A stretch of 64,000 nucleotides of DNA from Ilex aquifolium (Eukaryota > Streptophyta > Magnoliopsida > Aquifoliales > Aquifoliaceae): positions 20,966,270 through 21,030,269 of the forward strand of contig OX637398.1 in assembly GCA_951799425.1 (NCBI GenBank), given 5' to 3'. The notes under the pieces are model-generated. The model saw nothing but the letters and a program-made list of their open reading frames with translations. It was not told the origin of the DNA and made no database searches. The position numbers and the translations under genes are program-made. Below, in pieces: positions 32,700 through 44,458 of this stretch (within the stretch, counting starts at the first letter, position 1; each line of letters begins with the position of its first letter).

Positions 32700-35600
32700 A
32701 CGATTTTGATTATATTTTATTCATATACCGGTTTAGAACAAGATAAGAAGTGGGGTACATAAAAAATGGCTATCTTTTTAAGGTGACTCTCTTGTGGCTT
32801 CACCATTTCTACCACAAAAATGTGAGATAAGCTATATGATATGGGAGGAGTGGATGGTGCATAGTTGGACATTAATGAGGTTAGCTGTCAGTCTTGAAGG
32901 GCATTAAAAAAAATGAAAAATGCTATTTGTACCTAATTTGAGATTAAATTTGGGGATCTCATTTAAGGAGGACATTTAGATTGAAAGGGAACTTAGATTG
33001 CAAATTTGGGATCTCATTTGGGTTAATTTAATACAACATTTAGATTGAAAGTGAACTCCATTTAACATTGAAACTTACAAATAATCAATTTTTTTGGTCA
33101 GGTCACGAGGGATTTATCCCTCATGAATACTCTTATCTCGACATGAATGACCTTATCTTTAACTGAACTGAGGAGAGAATTAGTGAACGTACGCATAAAT
33201 TGGTCCGGATACTCCTGACCATTGAACTAAAAAAAAATGACTGTATTGAATTAAGTACCTGATTAGGTTCTATATCATTGCTAAAAAAAAATTGGTTGAC
33301 CCTTGTTATAGTGCTGGCTAACTGGATACAGAGTGTACCAACAGTCAGCAGAAGCCTTATCAACCCTTAATATGTTCATATTAATAAAATAATATCTAAT
33401 AATATGGTCAAAATTAATATACGCGCCTTATGAGCATCTCCGTACATTATCAGGCACTTTTGAGTTGGATGTTTTAATATATATCAGAATTGTGTTTCAA
33501 GAGGTTTTGGACAGGTTTTTTTTTTTTTTTTTTTAATTTTCATGTAGATCATCTCTTTTTTCAAGCCATAGTATATTTTTTTTTATTGTATTCGATATGA
33601 TAGCACATCCAAAACTAGTATAATGTGGCCCTTTGGGCTAAGTGTCAGTTGATTTTGAGTTGATTTTTTAGTCGGATGCTTTGAAATGGTATAAGAATTT
33701 GGTTTCAGGAGTTTTTGGGCAAGTCTCTCTATCTCAATTTATATAATTTTGTAATTAATTCTCAATTTGTTCTTAGCATAAGTACACCTTGTTATATCTT
33801 CAATGCTAAAGTATAATAACGCTTTCAAAACTAATATGAGTTATGTGGATCTTTCAACTCATTGCAGTTGATTTTCAGTTGCAGTCTTTAACTCACTTTA
33901 CTCTCTATGCTATTGTCTGACTTTCTGGTATTCAACAACTCATCAGCTATATTGATTATAGAGGTGGTATATAGAGTTTCATAAACTTATATTGATCTTC
34001 GTCCCTCTCATAAGTTTTTTAGATCAGCAGTTTGTCCAGTTCAATGCACGGGTGATATGATCAGTGTTTCAAGGCAGTTGGGGCAATGTAATTGAGCAAA
34101 GTTATTTATGAGATTTTAGTACTGGAAAAACACAGTGGTAGTCCTGATATATAATGATGAAACATATAGGTGTGGTGTAACTGTTATATCCAACCTACTT
34201 ACCAAAAAAAAACTGTTGTCTCCTACCTTATGGTGGTCTGGATCTGATTTTGAGACCATGGGACAACAAAATTACTTATGGTCTTACAAAGGGTAATTGC
34301 AGCAACCCACCGTATAAATCGTATCTATCTTCTACACAGTCCACACAAATTCGGATAAAAGAGGAGCGTTATGTCGGATAATAAACAATCAACTGAAAAT
34401 TTATCAGTTACCAATAAACATGAATCTTATGAACATGGTCATTGTAGTGACTGCATCACATCTTTAGGAACAATAATAGATTACAAATTGAAACAAAAGG
34501 TAGAAAATGACAAGAGGGATCACATGGACAACTAATGATTTCCATAACATCCTTGACATATGATACTTTTCCATCTAAGCTATTTTTAGTGGTCATTACC
34601 AAAACTTAGCTGCATACTCCGACGACAGTAAAGGTATAAACTTAACTTTCAACAGTAATTTACGTAAAATGGTTCCTGTATACTCGGAGCCACAATTATT
34701 ATGTTGTGTAACTCATGCTTTTTCGATTGCACTAGATAATGAGTCTAATCACCCCCTCAGATATGATATGTTTACGACCACCTACTTAATAAGTCGCTAA
34801 ATGAAGAGAAAATAAACAGTGGTAGCAAAGTAAAAATTATATCTTTTAGAACTTTGTCCTTGTCAGAAATATGTTTCGTGAGAACATTGCCCGTCACGTA
34901 GAATATATAAACATGGCAGTACGGATCAAACAGATGATATAAGCTTGCATGTGATTAAAACATAAGATATGGTTGGGATACATGAGGGAACTAAACAGTG
35001 TCTTGTAGAATTTAAGAAACATAAGTTCTTCTTTCGTTTTTCTTTGTTAGTTTTGATGATGGATAATCATCTTAATCACATATCTTTTAGAATAGTGATC
35101 ACAAGAGAAATCTTAGATATGCACTATCACTCAAAAGCTCTTGTTTCATTAGAGTCACTTTGTGCAAGTAAATGCATCTTTTTAATTTTTTGGAGGGAGG
35201 GAGAGAGAGAGACAGAGAGATTTTGTTTCATTCTTGGTTATCCCATGCATCCTTTTCTTTAAAGTTTATGTTTATCTTCTCAGTTCCCCTGATCAGTACT
35301 TCCTATCTCTTCACATTCAATTTTATAAGCTATCACTGGGCTATTCCTGTGGTCTCAAGCATCTTTAAAAGGTAAGGCAGATATTATATTTCTCATGGTT
35401 GTGGCCAAGCAAACAAGTACCCTTCTATCCAATTAATAATGTTATCCCCATGATTTACAAATCCAAGCTGCAACTATTTTGTATATATATAAAGCTAAAA
35501 ACAATTAGGACCAAATTTGGAGAAAAAAATAGGGGACCGTAAAGAATGCCATTGGTTGGGCTGTGGTCATGTACCTTTCATGGCATTTAAATAGTTATTT

Positions 35601-37321
35601 TAAAATTTTCTATCTTAATCAAGTCTCACATCAAAGTCTCACATCGAAGCAATAAGGCTGGTCCCATGCTGAAAAGTTTGTGGGGGAGCATTTAATAATT
35701 TGCAAACTTTGTTTAACTTTAATAGTCATGTTGTTGTTAGGTATTAGCTGCTTATTTAGTTTTCTAACAAATGTGCATGATTTATGGATTATTACGTAAA
35801 TATGGATTTACATTGTGACCGTAAATTTAAATCAAATGTGTTTAAAATAGTTCAGCATTAATTAAAAATTATTAAGTTCCACTATATATTAGGGTATAGC
35901 TTCCAAATTCTACTTCATAATTTGGATATGAGTATTCAAACCAATGAATCAATTTTTTTTTTTTGTTGTTGTCTTTTTCTCTTTCCATCATTGAGCAGTC
36001 CTATCAATGAAATTCGTATGGTTGATTTGAATTCGATTCGATTCAATGAATATGGATTTATTTTTTTTACTGATAATCCAAATTCGAATCCGTTGTAGCA
36101 CATTTAATGGATTCATATTCAGAAATATCAATATCTGTTTCGAATTATACATTTATATTTGTATAAATATATGATAAAATAAGTTATTATTTGCTAAAAT
36201 TGTATTAAAATTTAGATATAATTTGTTAAAATACTACTTAATTTAGATAGTCGGATTAGATTGAATCGAATTATCGCATCAAATATCTGATTCTGAATGG
36301 ATTTAGACATGAAGTAAAAAAATATAATTCATCAAATAATCGGATCGAATTCGAATTGAATCTTTTTAATCGGATTCCGATTGTCTGCAATCTAATCAAA
36401 ATCTGATCGGTTGGGAACCTACTTATGTTGCTTTTATTGCCTAGTTTGAAGAAGACGACTATCTTTTAAGAAAAACAAAGCTCGATGTGAGAGTATCCAT
36501 AGTGATCACGTGTCTCATGAGCTGTCTCACCTTTAATGCACTCCACTTTAATCTGATTGAATGTGCTTGAATTCAATCTATTGATACATAACACATGTTG
36601 ACATTTTGGGCAACTGTTTTGATCATGATTAATGACGTTTTAAGATGTTTAATTATTTTTAATGAAGTCCAATTAAGACATTTTTTAGGGAATTATGATT
36701 TTTTTTTTACCCATGTACATCTTCTCACAGAGCACATTACACATTCAATCTCTCACATCAAACCTGCCTAACACCTTCCAATCCAACTCATACAAAAATA
36801 ATTACTAACATAAGAGCATTTATTTGTTGGCTCTTTTTTGTGGAGTCTAGTTTGTGTGTTGATCCGGATGATGACTCGACCCGAAATAATGTTGCGTGTT
36901 TTTAATGAGAATTTTGGAAAATTTTTTGGGCCTATTTTGGTGATTAGGTTGATTGATACTAAGGGTGATAATCGAGCTGAATTCGAGCCTAATTCAAGCC
37001 TAATTTACACATAAACGAGTTGACTCATTTGACTATTTACACATAAACGAGCCTAAAAAAAATGTTCAAGCTTGGCTTGATTAACAGCCCTAATTGATAC
37101 TGTACGGCCGACATACTCTCTGTATTCTTTCTTGAGAATAGTGAAATTCCTGCAGTTTCGTGGACGTAGTCAAATTGCCCAACCATGTAAATTATGTGTT
37201 GTGTGATTGTTTAAAAATTCATGTCAAATTTTTGTCATGTTACGGAGTAGCGTAAACAATTGCACCCTAGTTATGACCCTCTGCAAGTTAGGAACCATTG
37301 AAGTTATGCTGCACGGGTTAA
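32700..37321. other. Intergenic DNA with minor repeats
   Basis: AT-rich, with no gene supported. It contains a diverged direct repeat (33,461-33,520 and 33,663-33,728: GAGTTGGATGTTTTAA versus TAGTCGGATGCTTTGAA, each followed by a GTTTCA...TTTTGG block), a T19 run near 33,517, a GA-rich run (35,195-35,220) and a MITE-like block at 36,021-36,365. Confidence 0.5.
36021..36365. mobile_element. MITE-like element with long imperfect inverted arms
   Basis: The left arm (TTGATTTGAATTCGATTCGA, TTTATTTTTTTTACTGA, AATCCAAATTC) and the reverse complement of the right arm (TTCAATTCGAATTCGATCCG, TATATTTTTTTACTTCA, AAATCCATTC) run parallel for about 70 bases. The interior is AT-rich, with no coding. Family and target duplication are not determined. 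Confidence 0.4.
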
Positions 37322-37463
37322 TTTAGTGGCTAAGCAAGAGGCAGGCCATGATACATCTTAAGTTTAAGTCCAACTGGCTGCATAAAACCCGGAGTTTAAC
37401 CAATGCGATTTGTCAGTGGATGATTGCATAAATCCGAGTTATGCATTGTTCTAAATTCAAAAG
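37322..37463 (+). mobile_element. tRNA-derived SINE, copy 2
   Basis: The A-box-like TTAGTGGCTAAGCAAG (37,323) and a decayed B box AGTTTAAGTCC (37,361-37,371) are spaced as in a tRNA-derived promoter. The body matches the SINE at 31,805-31,916 (TTTAACCAATGC, ATTGCATAAATCC). Confidence 0.55.
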
Positions 37464-37506
37464 AGGTATGATTAGAAAGACTTCTATATAAGTGTCATAT
37501 AAATCT

Positions 37507-38107
37507 TGATGGGTTAGGCCCAAGGGCCCAACCCACGATAGTGAGCCCAGTTTAAATTAAGAGCCCAACTTAAAAAGATCCAGTAAGTCCAATCCAAAGG
37601 AGTCCACGCCCGGTCAAGCTCATCAGGGTTCGAGGAGCTACATCACCAAGGAGTCAGTAGGGTCATCCAAGAGCCTCATCCACGCCGCCTTGGAAGAAGT
37701 CAACCACCACGTTATCTTTTGACCGAATCTTATGGGGAGCGCCGTAACTGCCTCATCCGTTGAGAAGATGACGCCAGCTCTACCAAATTAGCCTTCTAGT
37801 TACTAAAAGCCCGCCTCAATCTGTTAAATAGGCGACTATAAATTGTAAGTTCCGCCAACACTTGGAGGGCATCACATTCAACTGAGCACATCTGCTATCA
37901 CTCTCCTCTCTATATTGTTGCTTGTATCTCCCTGCTCTCCATATACTCCTTGAAGTAATAAAATATCAGGCGACCCTAGCCCTTCAAAGTAGACATAGGT
38001 TATATTGACTGAACCACTATAAATCCTTGTCTTGTTTAGCTTATTATCTCTCTCCACTTTATTACTGATTATTTGACAGGTGGTGTACAAACCCAAGTTG
38101 TGCATCA
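37507..38107 (+). repeat. Tat element 5' LTR
   Basis: TGATGGGTTAGGCCCAAGGG to TTGTGCATCA, 601 bases; pairs with 49,436-50,038. CTATAAATTGTAAG (37,828) is a likely TATA box. Confidence 0.9.
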
Positions 38108-38128
38108 TCAGTTTGACGCCGTTTATGG
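38108..38128 (+). other. Primer binding site of the Tat element
   Basis: TCAGTTTGACGCCGTTTATG follows the LTR. It is one base off the TTTGGCGCCGT start usual in Tat-lineage elements. Confidence 0.65.
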
Positions 38129-38159
38129 GAATGACAAAGTTTGCACTCAACCATCCTCT

Positions 38160-39570
38160 TTTGTATCTATGGTGATCACCACCAGATCCATGAATCAGCC
38201 TGAAGACAATCCACCACGAGAGGAGGAGTTGCTCCTCCACCAACCAATCCCTTTCCAAATGCATAGCAGATACTGGAGACAATGCAGCAACTTGTAGCTC
38301 AGAACCAGCAGATCCTGCAACTGATGCTCGTTGGACAACAGGGAGGAACACATCATGTTAGACCCCAAGCCAGAGAAGCTCCATGCCCTGGGCATCAAGG
38401 AGCTCCACCCTTGAGAGCCCCATACAGGGGGGCCCATTATGAGGGGCCTCCACCTTCTCCTCCAGCTTCCACTTATCATGGTGGAGACCCTCATTTCCAA
38501 AAGGATGAGGGTGAAAACCAAAGCGTGGAGCATGAGAGCCATTTCCACGATAATTCCAAAGGAGCTCCCAATCACTGGGACGAAAAAAATAAAAGAGGTA
38601 CAAAATCAACTGGGCGACGTCTTTAACGCCATGAAGGCACAAGAGCATGAGACCGTGGATTACCTGATAAGGTGAACCGACACAACCTTCGTACCAGATG
38701 TGGCAAATTACCCCCTTCCCCAAAAATTCAAAATGCCGTCCGTCGAAATCTTTGACGGTACCAAAGACCCACTTGATCACCTCGAAACCTACAAGACCTT
38801 AATGCAGCTACACAACGTCCCCGACGAAATCATGTGTAGGGCATTCCCAACCACCTTGAAGGGGTCAGCTCGACAGTGGTTTGCTAAACTCACCCCAGCC
38901 TCCATTGGCTCCTTTGCTGAGCTAAGCAGGTCTTTCGTGTCGCACTTTATTGGAGGACGCCGCCTCCAAAAGTCGGCCACCCACTTGCTCAGCATAAAGC
39001 AGGACCGGGACGAGATCCTAAGGATTTACCTCACTCGTTTTAACGAGGAGGTCCTTCAGATCGAGAACCCGATGAAAAGGTCACCATGACAGCCTTCCCG
39101 GGAGGCCTCCGGCCATCAAGTTTTCCCTGTTCAGTCATGAAGCGCCCACCGAAGAGCATGCTAGAGCTGCTAGTAAAGGCCCAGAAGTATATTAATGCTG
39201 AAGACATCACAAGGGCCATATGAGGTGAGTCATCCCGAACGTGGGAGAAGAGAAAGGAAATAGATAGGGACGACAACAAGGAGAGTGACAACAAGCGCAG
39301 CAAGACAGAGAGGGTACCTACCAAAGACCAGCTTGGTCCTGCCCCTCAGAGAGATCGACAAGCCTTCACTCCCCTCAATGCTGCTATCAGGCACATCCTA
39401 TTCCAGATTCAAGATGACCCCACAATAAACTGGCCAGGGAGAATGAAATCTCCCCCAAACCGCAGGAACCCGAACAAATATTGCTGCTTCCATCGCGACC
39501 ACGACCATGACATCGACGATTGCTATGACCTTAAGAGACAAATTGAGGAGCTCATACAATGAGGTCATCT
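38160..39570 (+). pseudogene. Tat element gag
   Basis: The Gypsy Gag core is plain: VEIFDGTKDPLDHLETYKTL, KGSARQWFAKLTPASI, then KQDRDEILRIYLTRFNEE. A Cys/His cluster near 39,480-39,530 (CCFHRDHDHDIDDCYDLKRQ) is the zinc-knuckle-like tail of this lineage. The N-terminal part is Pro/Gln-rich. Forms the particle. Fossil. Confidence 0.82.
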
Positions 39571-39849
39571 ACGCTAGTATGTTGCTAGTAGGGGTCAAAC
39601 GCCGCCATCGACTCATAATCAGGAGGACCAACAACCCATCGAGAAATTCACACTATCTCTAGAGGGTTTACAGGAGGAGGAGAATCCTTCTCTGCTATGA
39701 AGGCCCATTCCAGAAAAGCTAGGCACCTCGACGATTTGCGCCCATCCAAGACGCCCAAGCATGGAAACACTGAGGTCATATCCTTCTCAGACAAGGACCT
39801 AGAAGGAATCCAGCACCCCCATGACGACCCTCTGGTGCTTACTATGACC

Positions 39850-40365
39850 GTCGCCAACTTCTAGGTACGAAGGATTCTTGTGGATAGTGGCAGCTTTGAG
39901 GACATCTTGTTCGTAGAAGTCTATGAAAAGCTCAACCTGGGGAGAGAAAGACTGCAGCCCATCAGGTCGCCTCTTATCAAATTCTCAGGGGAGAAGGTGT
40001 ATCCTCTAGGGTCCATCGCCCTACCAGTCTCCGCCGGCGTGGAACCCCGAAGCTCCACAGTCATGGTTAACTTCTTGGTGATAGACTACCTGTCGGCTTA
40101 CAACATCATCCTAGGGCGACCCACTCTCAACACCCTAAGAGCGGTGCCCTCCACCTACCATCTTATCCTCTGTTTTCCAACTCCAAACGAAATCGAAGAG
40201 GTCCGAGGAGATCAAGTAGCTGTAAGAGAATGCTATGTCTCCTCCATGAAGACCAGAAAGCCACAAGAGGCCCTACAAGTGGAAGTCCTCGACCCAAGGG
40301 ATGATGCCACATTAGAGAGAGGAGAACCAATAGAGGAGCTCATACCAGTGGTCCTAAATATTTAG
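39850..40365 (+). pseudogene. Tat element aspartic protease
   Basis: Active site region ILVDSGSFEDILF (39,872), followed by FLVIDYLSAYNIILGRPTLN and AVPSTYHL, the normal Tat protease pattern. Fossil. Confidence 0.82.
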
Positions 40366-40439
40366 CATCCAGATAGAAGAGTATACATTGACTTATCCCT
40401 TTCTGAGAATCTAGCTGGCCAGCTTACAGATTTTCTGAA

Positions 40440-41110
40440 GCGCAATATGAATGTTTTTTCATGGGCACATGAAGACCTCGAAGGCATTGACCCTGAGGTC
40501 GCCACACACCGCCACAACGTCGACCCTCATTATAAGCCTGTTCGCCAAAAGCTAAGGAGCGCCTCCACTGAAAGAGCACAAGCGATGGACAAGGAGGTGG
40601 GAAAGTTGATAGAGAACGAGGCAGTCAGAGAAGTAGCATATCCAGTGTGGATATCAAACATGGTGATGGTGACCAAAGCCAATGGGAAGTGGTACCTCTG
40701 CGTCGACTTTACCGAACTCAACAAGGCGTGCCCTAAAGACAACTACTCGTTGCCACGAATAGACCTCCTCATCGATGCCACTGCAGGACACAAATTTCTC
40801 ACCTTCCTTAATGCATACTTTGGATATAACCAGATTAACATGCACCTCTCGGACTAGGAGAAGACGTCATTTATCACTTTAAAGGGGACCTACTGTTACA
40901 GGATCATGCCATTCGGACTAAAAAATGCGGGAGCAACCTACTAACAGCTGGTGAACAAGATGTTCTAGTCTCAGATCGGGAGAACAATGGAGGTATACGT
41001 GGATGATACGCCGATAAAAATCCTCGCCATGGCAGACCACATAGACCACCTCCAAGAAACCTTCGATGTTCTCAGGTCATACCGCATGAAGCTTAACCCT
41101 TAGAAGTGTG
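40440..41110 (+). pseudogene. Tat element reverse transcriptase
   Basis: The RT lead-in FSWAHEDLEGIDPEV is followed by VREVAYPVWISNMVMVTKAN, LCVDFTELNKACPKDNYSLP, FLTFLNAYFGYNQI and the catalytic YVDD (near 40,997). Fossil. Confidence 0.85.
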
Positions 41111-41800
41111 CTTTTGTATTGGGTCGAAAAAGTTCCTAGGCTTCATGGTAAACCAGAGTGGAATTGAGGTGAACCCCGACAAGATCAAAGTCATCCTGGA
41201 CATGAAATCACCCACCTCAACCAAGGAGTTCCAACGCCTCAACGGAAGAATTGCAGCACTCAACAGATTTGTTTCCAAGTCTGCAGATAAGTGCTTACCC
41301 TTTTTCAAGATCCTCCAGAAAGCCTTCGAGTGGGGACTTGAGGCAGAGGAAGCTTTTAAAAAGCTCAAAGCTTACTTGACTACGCCACCCCTCATTTCAT
41401 ATTCTACACCAGGTGAAACTCTATATTTGTACATTTCTGCTTCTCCATCGGCAATAAGCTCCGTCCTCATCAGAGACAACGATGGAGTGCAAAAGCCTAT
41501 CTATTACGTGAACAGAGCATACTAGGGAGCAGAAATAAGATATTCAGGGCTAGAAAAGCTGGCGCTCGCCCTCATCTCAATAGCAAGGCATCTCCAACAT
41601 TATTATCAGAGTCACACCATTGTCGTTGTCACGGACCAGCCTTTAAAGAGAGTTCTGAGAAAGCCAGACGTGTCTGGGAGACTACTTAAGTGGGTAGTGG
41701 AGCTGGACGAGTTCGATGTCCAGTACCAACCGAGGGCAACCATCAAAGCACAAGCATTGGTAGACTTTATTCCAGAGCTCGCACCGGCAGATGAGGAGAA
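41111..41800 (+). pseudogene. Tat element RNase H
   Basis: The RT connection (KFLGFMVNQSGIEVNPDKIK) runs into an RNase H with LYLYISASPSAISSVLIRDN, then KPIYYVNRAY and VVVTDQPLKRVL. It ends in GRLLKWVVELDEFDVQYQPR. Fossil. Confidence 0.8.
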
Positions 41801-41984
41801 CAGTGGGCCCTCAACACTTCAACAAGCCTCATCACAAACATACCCAGACACTCAGGCGCCGAGCCCGCGCACGCAAAACAACCTCGCGCCCTGCGAGGGT
41901 GTCTTGGACATCCAGGCGCCCCAATCAGACGCCCAAGCGCCCAAGTTAGGCATCCACAATGGCCTCCAAGGCCTCCTCTCTATC

Positions 41985-42375
41985 ACCCTGGGAGATTTAT
42001 GTGGATGGCTCCTCGAACAGCGAAGGATGTGGAGCAGGCCTAATCCTGATCAACCCCGAAGACACTCCCATCAAGTATGCTATGAAGCTCCACTTCACCG
42101 CCTCTAACAACGAAGCAGAATATGAAGCCCTCCTCTCTGGCCTATGGTTGGCAATCGAAATGGAAGCCCAACACCTCATCACTTATAGTGATACTTAGCT
42201 GATAGTCAACCAAGTAAAGGGTGAGTTTGAAGCAAAAGGAGCCAGAATGCTAGAGTACTTTGCTGTGGTGCGAGCTTTGCTTGCTAAGTTCCACCACTTC
42301 TAGATCTATCACATCCCGAGGGAAGACAATATGGCTGCAGATGCAATAGGCAGGGTCGATTCATCCTCGGAAGCT
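41985..42375 (+). pseudogene. Tat element second (archaeal-type) RNase H
   Basis: WEIYVDGSSNSEGCGAGLIL starts the domain. NNEAEYEALLSGLWLAIEME, TYSDT, and IPREDNMAADA near its end give the D-E-D-D pattern. Only the Tat/Ogre lineage carries it between RNase H and integrase. Fossil. Confidence 0.85.
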
Positions 42376-42599
42376 CCGTCAGGACCAGCATTCATCGGTC
42401 ACCAGTTCGAACCAAGCAAGCTAGACGTGGAAGCCACAAACGTCAACTATGTGTCTACCGAATCAAATTGGATGACCCCGATAAGGGCATACCTCTAGGA
42501 GGGTATGTTGCCAGACGACCCCCTGGAAGCCAAGAAACTCAGGATGAGAGCCTCCAAATTTACCATCTTACAAGACATCTTGTACAAAAAAGGCTACTC

Positions 42600-43700
42600 C
42601 TTACCACTACTATGGTGTCTTTCACCAGAAGAAGCTAACTATGCCCTACAAGAGATCCATGAAGGAGTTTATGGGAATAACTCTAGAGGACGCTCCCTCG
42701 TCCACAAGGCACTCAGGTAGGGCTACTTTTTGCCTAACATGGTGAGGGACGCCCAAGAGTTCATCAGGAAGTGTGACAAGTGCCAGCGCTTCGCCACTGT
42801 ATCCAGATAGCTGCTAGAAGAGCTGAAAGTTATCACAAGTCCGTGACCCTTTTCCAAATGGGGCATCGACATCTTGGGCCCCTACCTCTGAGTAGAGGGC
42901 GGTGCAAGTTCGTGGTGGTAGCCGTCGACTCCTTCACTAAGTGGGCGGAGGCCGAACCCTTAGCAAAGATAACAGACGCAAAGGTCAAGGATTTCATCTG
43001 GAAGAACCTGGTCTGCCGCTTCGGGATTCCCTACGCCATAGTCAGCGATAACGCCAAGCAATTCGACAACAAGCTCCTGAACTTCTTCTGCTCCGACCTC
43101 GAGATAAAGCAGCCTTATTCCAGCCCAGCGCACTCGCAGGCAAATGGACAGGCAGAAGTCATGGTCAGAACCGTATTAAGCAACCTAAAGACAAGGCTCG
43201 AAAGAGTGAAGAGTTTCTGGGTTGACGAACTCCCAGGTGTATTATGGGCCTATTGAATGACGCTGAGAACCCCAACTGGAGAAACCCCCTTTTCCCTCGC
43301 CTTCGGAACTGAGGCAGTCATACCTGTGGAGATCGGGGTACATTCTCTGAGGGTCTAACACCACGACCCTATCACCAACGAGGAAGGACTCCGCATCAAC
43401 CTCGACTTGGTAGAGGAGGCAAGGGAGATGGCTGTGGTCTGTAATGCGGAGTACAAGCGCCACATGGCAAGATATTACAACTCGAGGGTGAAGCCTCGTT
43501 CCTTCCAACCAAGAGACTTGGTCCTCAAGAAAGTGGTTTTCGCCACAAAGGATTCGCGAGAAGGAAAGCTGGGACCAAACTAGGAAAGACCCTACCTCAT
43601 AACAGAAGTGGTGATGCCAAGTACCTATAAGATCTAGAATTCCGAAGGGAAGGTCTTACCCCATCCGTGGAACGCTGAGTGCTTGAAGAGGTACTACCAA
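42600..43700 (+). pseudogene. Tat element integrase
   Basis: The zinc finger region (IHEGVYGN, then KCDKCQRF) is followed by the core: VVAVDSFTKWAEAEPLAKIT, IPYAIVSDNAKQFDNK and SPAHSQANGQAEVMVRTVLS, which include the catalytic Asp and Glu positions. The C-terminal part (FQPRDLVLKKV-like, 43,500) ends near 43,700. Fossil. Confidence 0.85.
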
Positions 43701-44458
43701 TGACACCTTAGGAGAGTAGAAGTAGTAAAGTTGGGGAACTTAATTTTACTGTTTGTACCTTTTTTGGGGTTATTACCCAATATTGCTTGACATAAGTAGT
43801 GAATGAATAAAATTTTCTAAATTGACTTCAAAAGTTCTTTGCATTCTATTTCAAAAAGACCATCAGTGGCAAAAAAATCACTTTTACAAAAGTAAGGCTA
43901 CAAACTGCCTTTCTTAAAAAAAAAAAAAAAATCAAAAGTCCCCAGCTCTCTAACTGCTCTCATGGTCGTCGTCCTCTTCCTCCTCACCCTCGGCATCACT
44001 ATCGTCAGAGCCTCCATCACTATCATCAGGCGCCTCATATGGCACGAAGCCTGAAAGATCAATATCAGGGAAATCAGCAGAAATATTTCCCCGAAGCTCC
44101 TCATAACCATCAATGAAGGCATCTGCAAGGCCACTCTCCAAATCACTCTTAGCCTTGACGGCCCTCTCACGAGCCAACAACAGATCCGCCTCAGCCCGAA
44201 AATTTTTCTCGTGAACTGCCTTCGCCTCTACCTCCGCTCTCAAGAAAACAGCCTCTCTAAGCGCGGCCTTCAGACGGGTCTCCACAAGCTTAGCCTCCCT
44301 GAGCGCGTCCTTCTCAAGGGTCGCCAAAATCTCAGCCGCCCTCTCGTGGGTTGCCAAAAGCTCTGCTTCAGCAATCGTGCAAGCAGCCTCTTTGAGCGTG
44401 TCCCTCTCATGGGTCGCCAAAAGCTCAGCTTGGGAAGCCCTACCATCAGCTTTAAGCT

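Noticed and set aside
33461-33728. Tandem gene fragments suggested by two similar blocks
   Set aside because: Only a diverged non-coding direct repeat of about 60 bases; no reading frame is shared.
34969-35262. 97-codon plus-strand frame
   Set aside because: Random-looking, runs into a GA-rich tract, and has no promoter or family resemblance.
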